Shown: positions 7,118 to 15,792 of the stretch, piece by piece
How positions within the stretch are numbered: position 1 is the first letter of the stretch
How the letters are laid out: each line of letters opens with the position of its first letter
DNA from: Pirellulales bacterium
GTDB taxonomy: Bacteria > Planctomycetota > Planctomycetia > Pirellulales > JAEUIK01
DNA: 33,463 bases
Assembly: GCA_019745975.1 (NCBI GenBank)
Contig: JAIESQ010000098.1
Span: 1 to 33,463 of the forward strand
Direction: 5' to 3'
Notes under the pieces: generated by a model
The model's input: the letters and a program-made list of their open reading frames with translations, nothing else
Told to the model about the DNA's origin: nothing
The model's database searches: none
Program-made: the position numbers and the translations under genes

Positions 7118-8400
7118 AGGCCTCGGCGGGGTCTCCGCATCGGGACAGACTGGTGCGTTTCACGCACCCTACATTGCTTGTTTCCGCGATCGTAGTTTTC
7201 GCGGCGTCATCGCTGCGGGCCTGTCCATTCTGCACGCCATTGGCGGCGCCGCTGGCCGAGCGGCGCGAGGCGGCCGATGTTGCGGGGCTGGCCGAGCTGG
7301 TGTCGGTCGACGACGCGATCGCCAGGCTCAAGCTGCGGCACCTGGCCAAAGGCGCCGCGCCACTGGCGGTCGACACAGTACTTGAATTGCCGGCCAAGGA
7401 ACTGGCGATCCCGCGCGACGCCAAGCCCGGCTCGCTGTGGCTCGTCTTCGGTACGAAGTCAGCGACCGATGACGTGCCGACGAAGCAGACGGCGGCCGTG
7501 GCTGCCGGCCTCGACTGGTCGGCCGAGCCCGTCAATGAAACGGTCTACGGATATTTCGTCCGTGCGCCGGGCTTGCGAGTGCCAAGCGCCGAGCGATTGC
7601 GCTATTACGCGCGCTATCTCGAACACGCGGAGCCGCTCGTGGGGTCCGACGTGTACAACGAATTCGGGCTGGCGCCGCTGGATGTCGTCGCCAAGGTGGT
7701 CGACGAATTGCCGTTGGCTAAGATGCGAGACTGGCTTGTCGATCCAGCCGTGCCGGGCGGGCGCAAGGGCTTTTATGGCGTCGCGCTGGGGCTGGCGACC
7801 GACGAGCAAGACCGCGCGGCCAACCGCAAGTTGCTCGAGAGCCTCGTCGATCAGGCGGGCACGGCAGGCGACGGCCCAGCAGCAAAGCCGGGGAGTGATT
7901 TTCGCGCCGGCTTCGATGGCGCTCTGGGCGGCTTGTTGTTGTTGACGGGCGTGGATGGTTTGGATCGCATCGAGAAGCGGATTCTCGACAACCCGCGGGC
8001 GGCCGAGGGGGACGCGCGACACGCCGTGGCGGCGCTGCGGTTTGCCCATGAATACGTGCCGGGAATCCCGCGCGAGCGGCTGGCGGGGGCGCTGGCACGG
8101 GTGCTGTCGCGGCCAGGGTTCGCGGCGACCGCCATCACCGACTTGGCTCGCTGGCAGGCGTGGGACGAACTTCCCGCGGTTGTCGCCTGCTATCGCGAGC
8201 AAGGCGGGCCGGCGGATGACGATGTCGCGGCGGCCGTGCGCTACGCGGTGATCGGCTACCTGTCGGCTTGCCCTTCGGCCAAAGCCAAAGCACGCCTCGC
8301 GGCGCTGCGGCGCGAGGATCCCGCTGGCGTGGCCGCTGCCGAGCGGTTGCTCGGCCAGGGGTTTGGCCCCAGCGCGCTGCCTCGTCGGGCGGAGCCGTAG
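7114..8400 (+). CDS. Secreted CPFC-motif protein, paralogue of the gene at 3713-5530
   Basis: ATG 7114 overlaps the previous stop (ATGA). The 428-residue product has a signal segment (about 18-36) ending in LRA, followed by CPFC (Cys37, Cys40) as the first mature residues. The rest aligns by eye with the exported part of the 3713-5530 product: a beta-rich region (SLWLVFGTKS), RLRYYARYLEHAEPLVGSD against RLVYFQEYLEDPEELIARD, a helical-repeat region, and YLSACPSAKAKARLAALRR near the end. It lacks the long linker and C-terminal membrane span of its paralogue, so it is probably soluble outside the cytoplasm. CxxC at the very N-terminus could bind a metal or do thiol chemistry, but nothing else identifies an enzyme. 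It is the last gene of the cluster. Confidence 0.75.
   Translation: MKASAGSPHRDRLVRFTHPTLLVSAIVVFAASSLRACPFCTPLAAPLAERREAADVAGLAELVSVDDAIARLKLRHLAKGAAPLAVDTVLELPAKELAIPRDAKPGSLWLVFGTKSATDDVPTKQTAAVAAGLDWSAEPVNETVYGYFVRAPGLRVPSAERLRYYARYLEHAEPLVGSDVYNEFGLAPLDVVAKVVDELPLAKMRDWLVDPAVPGGRKGFYGVALGLATDEQDRAANRKLLESLVDQAGTAGDGPAAKPGSDFRAGFDGALGGLLLLTGVDGLDRIEKRILDNPRAAEGDARHAVAALRFAHEYVPGIPRERLAGALARVLSRPGFAATAITDLARWQAWDELPAVVACYREQGGPADDDVAAAVRYAVIGYLSACPSAKAKARLAALRREDPAGVAAAERLLGQGFGPSALPRRAEP
7152..7168. repeat. Perfect hairpin GGTGCGT-TTC-ACGCACC inside a coding region
   Basis: A 7-bp perfect stem with a three-base loop lies 38 bases after the start codon of the CPFC paralogue, just before its signal sequence. 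It follows the same design as the hairpins at 3762-3827 and 6351-6369. Confidence 0.55.
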
Positions 8401-8501
8401 TCGAGTCACGGTGGACCGGCCCGAAGGTCGGCTTGAAAAGGAATTTTGAGGGATTTTTCACTTGCATCGGCCGGCTGGCCAGTTAGGCTGAGATAGTCTT
8501 T

Positions 8502-8530
8502 GGGTTCAGAGCCGAACCCTATTCGTTTTT
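8502..8530 (+). terminator. Possible terminator after the 2304-8400 cluster
   Basis: GGGTTC-AGAGCC-GAACCC (8502-8519) is followed by TATTCG and five T (8526-8530). The stem is short and the T tract is displaced. The rest of the 418-bp gap (8401-8818) shows no gene or clear promoter. Confidence 0.35.
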
Positions 8531-8818
8531 CTTTGAAAGCGCTAGTGGCGATCGGGTAAGAGCCAACTTCAAGTGCGGCCGTCGGCGAGGCTGTTTCGCC
8601 CGTTCTGGCCGCGGCTCTTCCGCACTGAGGCTCTGGGCCACTCGCAGGCCGCTTGCCAGGTTCCGCGTGCGTTTTCTGTACGCGCGAGCCTCGATTGGCA
8701 GCGTGCGTTGTGCGCCTGGGGGTGCAGACGCCGATTACCCGAATCGCACCTGTAATCTTCGGAGATCACCGAGTTGTTGAACTTCCGCATTTTCCGCCCA
8801 TTCGCCCGAGAGATTCTT

Positions 8819-9586
8819 ATGCCGCGTTGGATTCGCTTTGCCGTACCGGTGGTCGCACTTTGGCTCGTGCCTTTTGCTGCCCAGGCGGGGACGGTTGTGG
8901 AATTCCAAACGCAACTTGGCGGCTTCCGAGTCGAGTTGATGGACGACGCCGCCCCGAACACCGTCGCGAATTTCCTGTCGTACGTCACCAGCGGCGAATA
9001 CAACGGTTCGGTGTTTCATCGCGCCTCGGGCATTGACGGTGGCGGCGGGAAGCTGATCCCCTTCGTGCTGCAGGGGGGCGGCTTCTATCCCTTGCCTGAC
9101 GGCGCACAATTCGTTCCAGAAGTCCCCAATCATGGGCCCATCAAAAGCGAATGGATCGGCACACCCAACTCGCGCGGCACGATCGCCATGGCGGTGCCGG
9201 TCACGGGCGGTGTTCCCAATCTCGACGGTGCATCAAATCAGTGGTACTTCAATCTGAACGACAACCAGGCCATCATCAATCCGCCCCAGATCGTGGTCTT
9301 TGGAAAAGTGCTCGGCAACGGCATGGATGTGGTCGACCTGATCTCCAATCAACAAACCTATAACTTCGGTGGGGACTTCAACACCCTCCCGTTGCTGCCC
9401 AGCTACACGCCCGCGAAGTTCTTCGCAGGCACCGTCCCGTCGCCCGAGGACTGGATCACCATCAACGTGCACGTCGTGCCCGAGCCGGCGAGCCTGGCGA
9501 TGGCTGCGGGGGGCGCGGCGCTCGTCGGCGGGGTACTGCTGCGCCGTCAACGGCGGCGCTCGAGATTCAGGCGACGCGCACACTAG
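8819..9586 (+). CDS. Exported cyclophilin-type peptidyl-prolyl isomerase with PEP-CTERM tail
   Basis: The 255-residue product has a signal peptide (about 1-22, ending AQA), then a cyclophilin domain. The family's catalytic block is recognisable: FHRASGID (the Arg of FHR) and FVLQGGGF (Phe and Gln of FxxQGG), with a glycine-rich insertion between them; NLDGASNQWYFNL matches the usual SQFFI region. The end has the PEP-CTERM form: VPEPASLAM, a hydrophobic span and an RRQRRR tail. Known PEP-CTERM proteins are sorted by exosortase, which is not in this window. The expected role is proline isomerisation outside the cytoplasm. ATG 8819 was chosen because it follows GAGAGA at five bases and puts the signal peptide first. 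It converges on recG with only 10 bases between stops. Confidence 0.88.
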   Translation: MPRWIRFAVPVVALWLVPFAAQAGTVVEFQTQLGGFRVELMDDAAPNTVANFLSYVTSGEYNGSVFHRASGIDGGGGKLIPFVLQGGGFYPLPDGAQFVPEVPNHGPIKSEWIGTPNSRGTIAMAVPVTGGVPNLDGASNQWYFNLNDNQAIINPPQIVVFGKVLGNGMDVVDLISNQQTYNFGGDFNTLPLLPSYTPAKFFAGTVPSPEDWITINVHVVPEPASLAMAAGGAALVGGVLLRRQRRRSRFRRRAH

Positions 9587-9596
9587 CGCGCAGACT

Positions 9597-11693
9597 CTAC
9601 CCCACGTCGCCCAGTTCCAACACGCGGCCGTAGCGCACCAGCATCTGTCGGCGTAAGCGCGCGTGTTCGGGGCGCGCCAGCCCTGGATCAAGCGCCACCA
9701 GTTTCAAGGCGTCGCGGCGCGCTTCGTCTAACAGCGGCGCGTCGCGCAACAAGTCGGCAATCCGCAGCGGCGGCAGTCCATGCTGGCGCGTGCCGAACAG
9801 ATCGCCCGGCCCGCGAATTTCCAGGTCTACCTCGGCCAGCTTGAAGCCGTCGGTCGAACCGACGAACGCCTCGAGCCGCTGGCGGGCTTCGTCGGTTTGC
9901 ACGTCGGCGAACACGCAGCAGTAGCCGGTAAACCGTCCGCGCGTGACGCGGCCGCGCAACTGATGGAGCTGCGAGAGCCCGAACCGCTCCCCTCCTTCGA
10001 TCGTCATCAGCGTGGCGTTGGGGACGTCGACGCCGACTTCGACGACCGTGGTGCTCACCAGCACTTGCAGTTGGCCCGCGCGGAACGCTTCCATGGTGCG
10101 CTCTTTTTCGGCGGTGCCCAGGCGGCCGTGGATCAGGCCGACACGGAAGTCGGCCAGCTCGCCGTTGACCAGCGATTCATACGCCTGTTCGACGCTGGTG
10201 GCGGTCACGTCGTCGGAGTCATCGACCAAGGGGGAGACGACGTAGGCCTGCCGCCCCGCGCGGAGCTTCTTGCGGAGGAACTCCCACCACTTCGCGCGCT
10301 GCTCGGGCGTGGCCAGATAGGTGTGCACCGGCTGCCGGCCGGGGGGGGCGTCGCGGATTGTCGACAGGTCGAGATCGCCGAAGAGCGTCATCGTGATCGA
10401 GCGCGGGATCGGCGTTGCGGTCATCACCAGGTAGTGCGGGTCGAGTCCTTTTTGTTTGAGCGTGGCGCGTTGCCGGACGCCGAACTTGTGCTGCTCGTCG
10501 ATCACCACCAGCCCGAGCCGGCGAAAATGCAACTCGGCCTGCACGATCGCCTGCGTGCCGATGATGATGTCGACCTCGCCGGCGGCCACTTGCAGTTCGA
10601 CCTGTTGTCGCTGGGCAGCCGCGAGACCGCCGACGAGCAACGCCCGCCGCACCTGGCTTCCGGCCAACAGGCGCTCGAGCGTGGCGGCGTGCTGGCGGGC
10701 GAGGACTTCGGTGGGGGCCATCAGCACGGCCTGATGCCCGGCGGCCACGGCCAGGAGCATGGCGTACAGCGCGACGACCGTCTTGCCGCAACCGACTTCG
10801 CCTTGCAGCAGGCGGTTCATGGGGTAAGGGCGATTCATGTCGGCGGCGATCTCGCGCACCGCTTCGTCTTGCCCCGGCGTCAGCTCGTAGGGGATCAGGC
10901 GGCGGATGCGAGCATCGATCTTGGCCGTGCATTCGAGTGGCGGCGCGTGCGCCCGCTGCCGCTGCTGGTGGCGGCGCACCGACAGGCCCAATTGTAGTAC
11001 GAACAACTCCTGATAAACCAGCCGGCGCCGCGCGGCGGCCAGGGTTTCGCGATCGGTCGGGAAATGAATGTGCCGCAGCGCCTCGCGCACGGGGCTCAAG
11101 TGATGCGCGGCGAGGTAGTCGGGAGGAAACGCCTCTTCGATCTTCGCCAGTCCGAGCTCGAGCGCTTCAGCGGTGGCGCGGCGGACGTGGAACTGGCTCA
11201 AGCCTTCGGTGAGCGCGTAGATCGGCAGCACCTGGCCGGTGACCTCTTCGACCGATTCGGGATCGAGCCAGGTGACGCGCGGGTGAACCATTTGCCACAT
11301 CATGCCGCGCAGGTCGGCGCGCCCCGAGACGAGCACGCGCTGTCCAACTTCGAAGCGGTCGCGCATGAAAGGCTGGTTGAACCACATTGCGCGGAGGAAG
11401 CCCGCTCCGTCGCTCAACAGCACGCCCAAGAGCGACTTGCGGCCAGGCTTCTTGCGAAGTTCGATTTCGGCCACGCTGGCGACGATGCTGACGTTGTCGC
11501 CATCGCGCAGGTCGCGGATCGCCCGCTGCTGGGAGAGGTCGTGATAGTCGCGCGGGAAGTAGAACAACAGATCGAGCACGGTTCGCAAACCCAAGCGGTC
11601 GAACAGCTCGGCCCGGCGCGGGCCGACGGCGCGCAAGCGTGCCAGCGGGGTCGCGAGCACTTCGAGGCCAGGCTTTTCTTGCACGTCGGACAT
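9597..11693 (-). CDS. recG: ATP-dependent DNA helicase RecG
   Basis: The 698-residue product matches RecG in length (about 690 in E. coli) and layout: an N-terminal wedge/OB domain (FYFPRDYHDLSQQRAI, then VLVSGRADLRG), Walker A (GEVGCGKT), the DEQH box (VVIDEQHKFGVRQR), the TATPIPRS motif, and the C-terminal helicase motifs STTVVEVGVDVPNAT and QLRGRVTRG. RecG reverses stalled forks and processes branched DNA. ATG 11693 (MSDVQEKPGLEVL) was chosen because the upstream in-frame sequence does not look like protein. The gene runs divergently from the esterase gene, with 212 bp between starts. Confidence 0.96.
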   Translation of the reverse strand: MSDVQEKPGLEVLATPLARLRAVGPRRAELFDRLGLRTVLDLLFYFPRDYHDLSQQRAIRDLRDGDNVSIVASVAEIELRKKPGRKSLLGVLLSDGAGFLRAMWFNQPFMRDRFEVGQRVLVSGRADLRGMMWQMVHPRVTWLDPESVEEVTGQVLPIYALTEGLSQFHVRRATAEALELGLAKIEEAFPPDYLAAHHLSPVREALRHIHFPTDRETLAAARRRLVYQELFVLQLGLSVRRHQQRQRAHAPPLECTAKIDARIRRLIPYELTPGQDEAVREIAADMNRPYPMNRLLQGEVGCGKTVVALYAMLLAVAAGHQAVLMAPTEVLARQHAATLERLLAGSQVRRALLVGGLAAAQRQQVELQVAAGEVDIIIGTQAIVQAELHFRRLGLVVIDEQHKFGVRQRATLKQKGLDPHYLVMTATPIPRSITMTLFGDLDLSTIRDAPPGRQPVHTYLATPEQRAKWWEFLRKKLRAGRQAYVVSPLVDDSDDVTATSVEQAYESLVNGELADFRVGLIHGRLGTAEKERTMEAFRAGQLQVLVSTTVVEVGVDVPNATLMTIEGGERFGLSQLHQLRGRVTRGRFTGYCCVFADVQTDEARQRLEAFVGSTDGFKLAEVDLEIRGPGDLFGTRQHGLPPLRIADLLRDAPLLDEARRDALKLVALDPGLARPEHARLRRQMLVRYGRVLELGDVG

Positions 11694-11905
11694 CACAGAG
11701 GAATTGTACCGCTGGCGAGCACACCGGGCCGGTAGACGCGTCCCCCATTCGTGCTGGCACGACAACGAGCCTCCTTGTAGCCGAAGCCCCGACCGCCGAG
11801 TAGGATAACTGCCGGCATACGGGGTATCCGTCGGCTGGCAACGTGCGCCGCGGCGATCCATTCGGCAACAGAATCGTTCCCAACCCTGGCGAGGAGCGTG
11901 CTCTT

Positions 11906-13597
11906 ATGTGGCGCAAGACTTACCTGCTGGCAATCGCGGCCGTGGTGCTCGCCACGTCGGCGCGGGCGAAGGATTCGGCGACTGCCGACGCTGGCAAGTC
12001 ACCCGACGTGCTCAAGGTCACCTCCCAAACGGTCAAGCTCGCCGAGGGGTTGGTGCGCGGGCTGGTGGTGGGCCAAGAGGACGAGGTCCACTGTTATCGC
12101 GGCATACCTTTTGCGGCGCCGCCCGTGGGCGATTTGCGCTGGCGACCGCCGCAACCGCCAGCCTCGTGGGACGGGGTGCGCGAATGCTTCGAGTTCGGCG
12201 CGGCCGCGCCACAGAAGCCGAGCCCGATGCTGGCGGCGTTCCCCGGCATGAAGCTCGAAGCGCCGACCAGCGAAGACTGCTTGTATCTGAACGTGTGGAC
12301 GCCCGCCAAGCCAGGGGACAAACCGCTGCCGGTGATGGTCTGGATCCACGGCGGCGGCTATGTGATGGGGGCCGCGTCGCAGCGGATGTACGACGCCACG
12401 GACCTGGCGCGCCGCGGCGTGATCGTGGTGGCGATCAACTATCGGCTGGGCCCATTGGGCTTCCTGGCGCATCCGGAGCTGACTGCTGAGTCGGAGCACA
12501 AGTCGTCGGGCAACTACGGCTTGTTAGATCAGATCGAAGCCTTGCGCTGGGTGCAGCGCAACATTGCGGCCTTTGGCGGCGATCCGCAGCGCGTGACGAT
12601 CTTCGGCGAATCGGCCGGCGGCGGCAGCGTTTTCTCGCTGTTGGTCTCGCCGCTTGCCAAAGGGCTGTTCCAGCGGGCGATCGCCGAGAGTGGACCGACA
12701 TTGAATTTCGTGCACCTCAACAAGTCGCACTACGGCTTCAAGACCGCTGAAGAACTGGGGATGGAGTTCGCAAAAGCGGTCGGCGCCCCCGAGGGAACTG
12801 GCCAGGTGGCGGCTCTGCGCAAGCTGTCGGCCGACGCGCTTTTGGCCGGCGCACCAGGCATGGAGGAGCAACGCGACTTCACGATCCGCGGCAACCTGCT
12901 GCGGATGGCGCCGGTGGTCGACGGCTGGGTGATCCCTGACGATCCGATGACCTTGCTGGCCGACGGCCGCGAGCACGACGTGCCGCTGATCGTGGGCGCT
13001 AATCGCGACGAAGGGACGATGTTCACGATGGTGGCCAAGCTGCCGCGCAGCATCGACGAAATGACCGCGAAGCTCAAGGAGAACTTGGGCGACACGCACG
13101 CCGCCACGATCGCCCAGCTTTATCCCGCGACCAGCGTGCCGCAGGTGCGCCGCGCGGTGACCGACTTCGTTGGCGACTTCATTTTCGTGGCGCCGGCGCG
13201 GTTCGTCGCCCGCCATGCCAGCGGCGATACAGCGCCAGTCTACTTGTATCACTTTGCCCATCCGCCGGCGGGGGGCTCAGGCAAGATGCTCGGCGCGCAC
13301 CACGCCGCCGAGGTTCCCTACGTATTTGACAACATCGAACTGGGCGGCCCGAACCCGCCGACCGTCGATCAAGAGTTGCGCGATGCCCTGGTGGCGTACT
13401 GGCTGCAGTTCGCCGCGACTGGCAACCCCAACCGCGACGGCCTGGTCGAGTGGCCCGCCTACAACGCCGACTCGGATCAGTCACTGTTGGTCGAAGAGAA
13501 GGTCAGCGTGGCCGACGGCTTGCGCAAAGCGAAGCTCGACGCCATCGATGCCTTCATGGATACGTGGCGCCAGGAGAGCGGAGTGGTGAAGCCGTGA
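11906..13597 (+). CDS. Exported carboxylesterase type B
   Basis: The 563-residue alpha/beta-hydrolase has a signal peptide (about 1-20) and the type-B esterase motifs in order: YRGIPFAAPPVGDLRW, EDCLYLNVWTP, WIHGGGYVMG (oxyanion hole), GESAGG with nucleophile Ser236, Glu369 in NRDEGT, and His466 in GAHHAAEVPYVF. All three catalytic residues are present. The substrate cannot be told from sequence; the family hydrolyses a broad range of esters. ATG 11906 has GAGGAG nine bases upstream. The stop overlaps the next start as GTGA, so the esterase and the VOC protein are probably made together. Confidence 0.93.
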   Translation: MWRKTYLLAIAAVVLATSARAKDSATADAGKSPDVLKVTSQTVKLAEGLVRGLVVGQEDEVHCYRGIPFAAPPVGDLRWRPPQPPASWDGVRECFEFGAAAPQKPSPMLAAFPGMKLEAPTSEDCLYLNVWTPAKPGDKPLPVMVWIHGGGYVMGAASQRMYDATDLARRGVIVVAINYRLGPLGFLAHPELTAESEHKSSGNYGLLDQIEALRWVQRNIAAFGGDPQRVTIFGESAGGGSVFSLLVSPLAKGLFQRAIAESGPTLNFVHLNKSHYGFKTAEELGMEFAKAVGAPEGTGQVAALRKLSADALLAGAPGMEEQRDFTIRGNLLRMAPVVDGWVIPDDPMTLLADGREHDVPLIVGANRDEGTMFTMVAKLPRSIDEMTAKLKENLGDTHAATIAQLYPATSVPQVRRAVTDFVGDFIFVAPARFVARHASGDTAPVYLYHFAHPPAGGSGKMLGAHHAAEVPYVFDNIELGGPNPPTVDQELRDALVAYWLQFAATGNPNRDGLVEWPAYNADSDQSLLVEEKVSVADGLRKAKLDAIDAFMDTWRQESGVVKP

Positions 13598-14538
13598 GCG
13601 GGATTCGCTGTTTAATATTCGCAGCGCTCGCGGTTGCCGGCACGGCACTGCCGCTTGGTCAGGTGCCGGCCCGCGCCGGCGATGATGCCGCGACGGCCGC
13701 ACAAGCCGTTGAGCCGGCCCGCTTCCATCACGTGCTGTTGAACGTGACCGATCCGGAGAAGTCGCTGCGCTATTACCGCCGCGTCTTCGGCGCGGTGCCG
13801 GTGAAGTTTCGCGGCGGTCCCGACGCCTTGTTCACCGAGCGCTCGTTCCTGCTGTTGAACAAGGTCGATTCGCCGCCTAACCACGCGCTGAACACCGGCG
13901 TCTGGCATATCGGCTGGGGCGGGGTCGACATCCAGGGGGAATACCAGTGGTGGAAGAACCACGACGTGGAATTTCACACCACGCCGCAGCCATTGCCGGG
14001 GCGCGACAACTTCTACATGTACATCTACGGCCCCGATAAGGAGCTGATCGAGATCAACACGATGGGGCACCATCGTTTCGCGCACGTGCATTTCTTCGCC
14101 ACGGACGTCAACGAAACGGTCAAGTGGTATGAACAGCACTTGGGGCTCAAAGCGCGATCTAAAGCGGTGGCGCGGCCGACGGGCGATCCCAACACGCTGG
14201 GCGGCATCTGGATGAACGTCATCCAATGCGACAATGTGACGATGATTTTCTTCGGCAAGCCTGAGCAGGACCCTCCGCCGCGGTGGTGGCCCGATCCGCC
14301 GCTCAAGGAGCTGCAATCGACCAAGGATCGGCCGATCGAGCGGATTGGCTTCTCGTACCAGCGCCTCGAGCCGGCCTTCGAGCGAATGAAGGCGGCTGGG
14401 GCGACGATCGTGGAACCGATCACGCTGCGCGAGCCGTGGCGGCTGAAGTCGTTCGTTGTCGAAGGGCCCGACCGCGTGCTCATCGAAGTGGCCGAAGCCA
14501 GGCCGATCCCCGAGGGCGTGTGGGACGAAAAGCCGTGA
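13594..14538 (+). CDS. Exported protein with two VOC (glyoxalase-fold) domains
   Basis: GTG 13594 overlaps the esterase stop (GTGA). The 314-residue product starts with a signal peptide (about 1-29). Two vicinal-oxygen-chelate domains follow: the first opens with FHHVLLNVTDPEKSLRYYR and ends at KELIEINTMG; the second opens with FAHVHFFATDVNETVKWYE and ends at RVLIEVAEA. The His at each opening strand and the Glu at each closing strand match the usual metal ligands. VOC enzymes include glyoxalases, extradiol dioxygenases and epimerases, and I cannot choose between them. A VOC protein outside the cytoplasm, coupled to a secreted esterase, suggests joint breakdown of an ester-linked compound. 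Confidence 0.88.
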   Translation: MSGIRCLIFAALAVAGTALPLGQVPARAGDDAATAAQAVEPARFHHVLLNVTDPEKSLRYYRRVFGAVPVKFRGGPDALFTERSFLLLNKVDSPPNHALNTGVWHIGWGGVDIQGEYQWWKNHDVEFHTTPQPLPGRDNFYMYIYGPDKELIEINTMGHHRFAHVHFFATDVNETVKWYEQHLGLKARSKAVARPTGDPNTLGGIWMNVIQCDNVTMIFFGKPEQDPPPRWWPDPPLKELQSTKDRPIERIGFSYQRLEPAFERMKAAGATIVEPITLREPWRLKSFVVEGPDRVLIEVAEARPIPEGVWDEKP

Positions 14539-14580
14539 GTACGCAGAGTACTTCGTCGCGCCGCCCCGCGTCGCAGCGCC

Positions 14581-15684
14581 ATGGATGATTGCCTGATTGT
14601 CGGCGGGGGCGTGGTCGGCTTGTCGTTGGCCTACGAGCTGGCTGGTCATGGGCAGCGTGTGCGCGTGCTCGAACGCGGCCAGCCAGGGCAGGAAGCCTCG
14701 TGGGCCGGCGCTGGCATACTGCCGCCAGGGCACTTTCGCACCGCGACCGATCCCTACGAAGCACTCAGCGGGCTGAGTTTCGAGTTGCACGGGCAATGGG
14801 CCGAGCAACTGCGCGCCCAGACCGGGGTCGACACCGGCTATCGCCGCAGCGGAGCGATCTACGTCGCCCGCACGCCCGAGGAAGTTGACCTGCTACGGGG
14901 GGCGGCCGCACATTGGCGCGCGAGAGAAGTCGCGTGCGAAGACGTTTCGCCCGCGCGGCTGGCCGAACTCGAACCGGCACTGGCCGTCGGCACGATCCTC
15001 GCCGCGCTGTACGTGCCCGACGAATGCCAGTTGCGCAATCCCTGGCACCTGCGCGCGCTGGTGCTGGGCTGCCAGCGCCGCGGTGTTACGATTGAGACGG
15101 GAGTTGGAGTCGACGCTTTCGAGCTCTCAGGTGGGCGCGCGAAACGGGTTGTCACGCCGCTGGGTCCGCGGCCAGCCGAGTCGTTTTGCTTGTGCGGCGG
15201 CGCGTGGACGCACTCGCTGTTGGCGCGGCTGGGGGTTGAAGTCGCCATGCGGCCAGTGCGCGGTCAAATCGCGCTGTTGCGCACGTCGCCCCCCACGCTG
15301 TCGCGCATCGTGAACGAGGGGCGCCGCTACCTGGTGCCGCGCGCCGATGGCCGGGTGCTCGTCGGCTCAACCGAAGAAGAAGTCGGCTTCGATAAGCGCA
15401 CCACCTCGGCCGGCATCGCCGGGCTCTTGGAGTTTGCGATCGGGCTCGCGCCGGCGCTGGCGCACGCGGAGCTCGAGCGCGGTTGGGCCGGCTTGCGGCC
15501 CGGCACCGTCGATGGGCTCCCCTATTTGGGACGCGTGCCGACGATCGACAACGCCTTCGTGGCGGCAGGGCATGCCCGCGCGGGGCTGGGGTTGTCGCCT
15601 GGCACCGCGGTGGTGATGAGCCAGTTGATCCGCGGAGAGCCTCTGGCGGTGCCGCTGGACTTGTTTCGCATTCCGCGCAGCTAG
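14581..15684 (+). CDS. thiO: FAD-dependent glycine oxidase / D-amino acid oxidase family (ThiO-like)
   Basis: The 367-residue protein begins with the Rossmann dinucleotide motif IVGGGVVGLSLAYEL, then ASWAGAGILPPG, the segment that contacts the flavin in ThiO-like oxidases. RPVRGQIALLR, RYLVPRADGRVLVGSTEEEVGFD and GLRPGTVDGLPYLG are typical of the glycine oxidase branch. ThiO oxidises glycine to the imine used for the thiazole ring of thiamine. No other thi gene is in the window, so a broader amine oxidase cannot be excluded. No signal peptide is present. It starts 42 bases after the VOC gene and may be in the same transcript. Confidence 0.85.
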   Translation: MDDCLIVGGGVVGLSLAYELAGHGQRVRVLERGQPGQEASWAGAGILPPGHFRTATDPYEALSGLSFELHGQWAEQLRAQTGVDTGYRRSGAIYVARTPEEVDLLRGAAAHWRAREVACEDVSPARLAELEPALAVGTILAALYVPDECQLRNPWHLRALVLGCQRRGVTIETGVGVDAFELSGGRAKRVVTPLGPRPAESFCLCGGAWTHSLLARLGVEVAMRPVRGQIALLRTSPPTLSRIVNEGRRYLVPRADGRVLVGSTEEEVGFDKRTTSAGIAGLLEFAIGLAPALAHAELERGWAGLRPGTVDGLPYLGRVPTIDNAFVAAGHARAGLGLSPGTAVVMSQLIRGEPLAVPLDLFRIPRS

Positions 15685-15792
15685 TAGCGACTGTGCGCAT
15701 GGTACCGCGCAAGCCCAGGGTACGCATACGCATTGCGCCGCCGAACGACTCGCGCGGGGAGCGTGCCCTGGGAACACCACTTCATGTCACGA

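Noticed and set aside
14581-15684. Calling the oxidase part of a thiamine operon.
   Set aside because: No thiS, thiG, thiC or TPP riboswitch is near, so the symbol rests on sequence resemblance alone.
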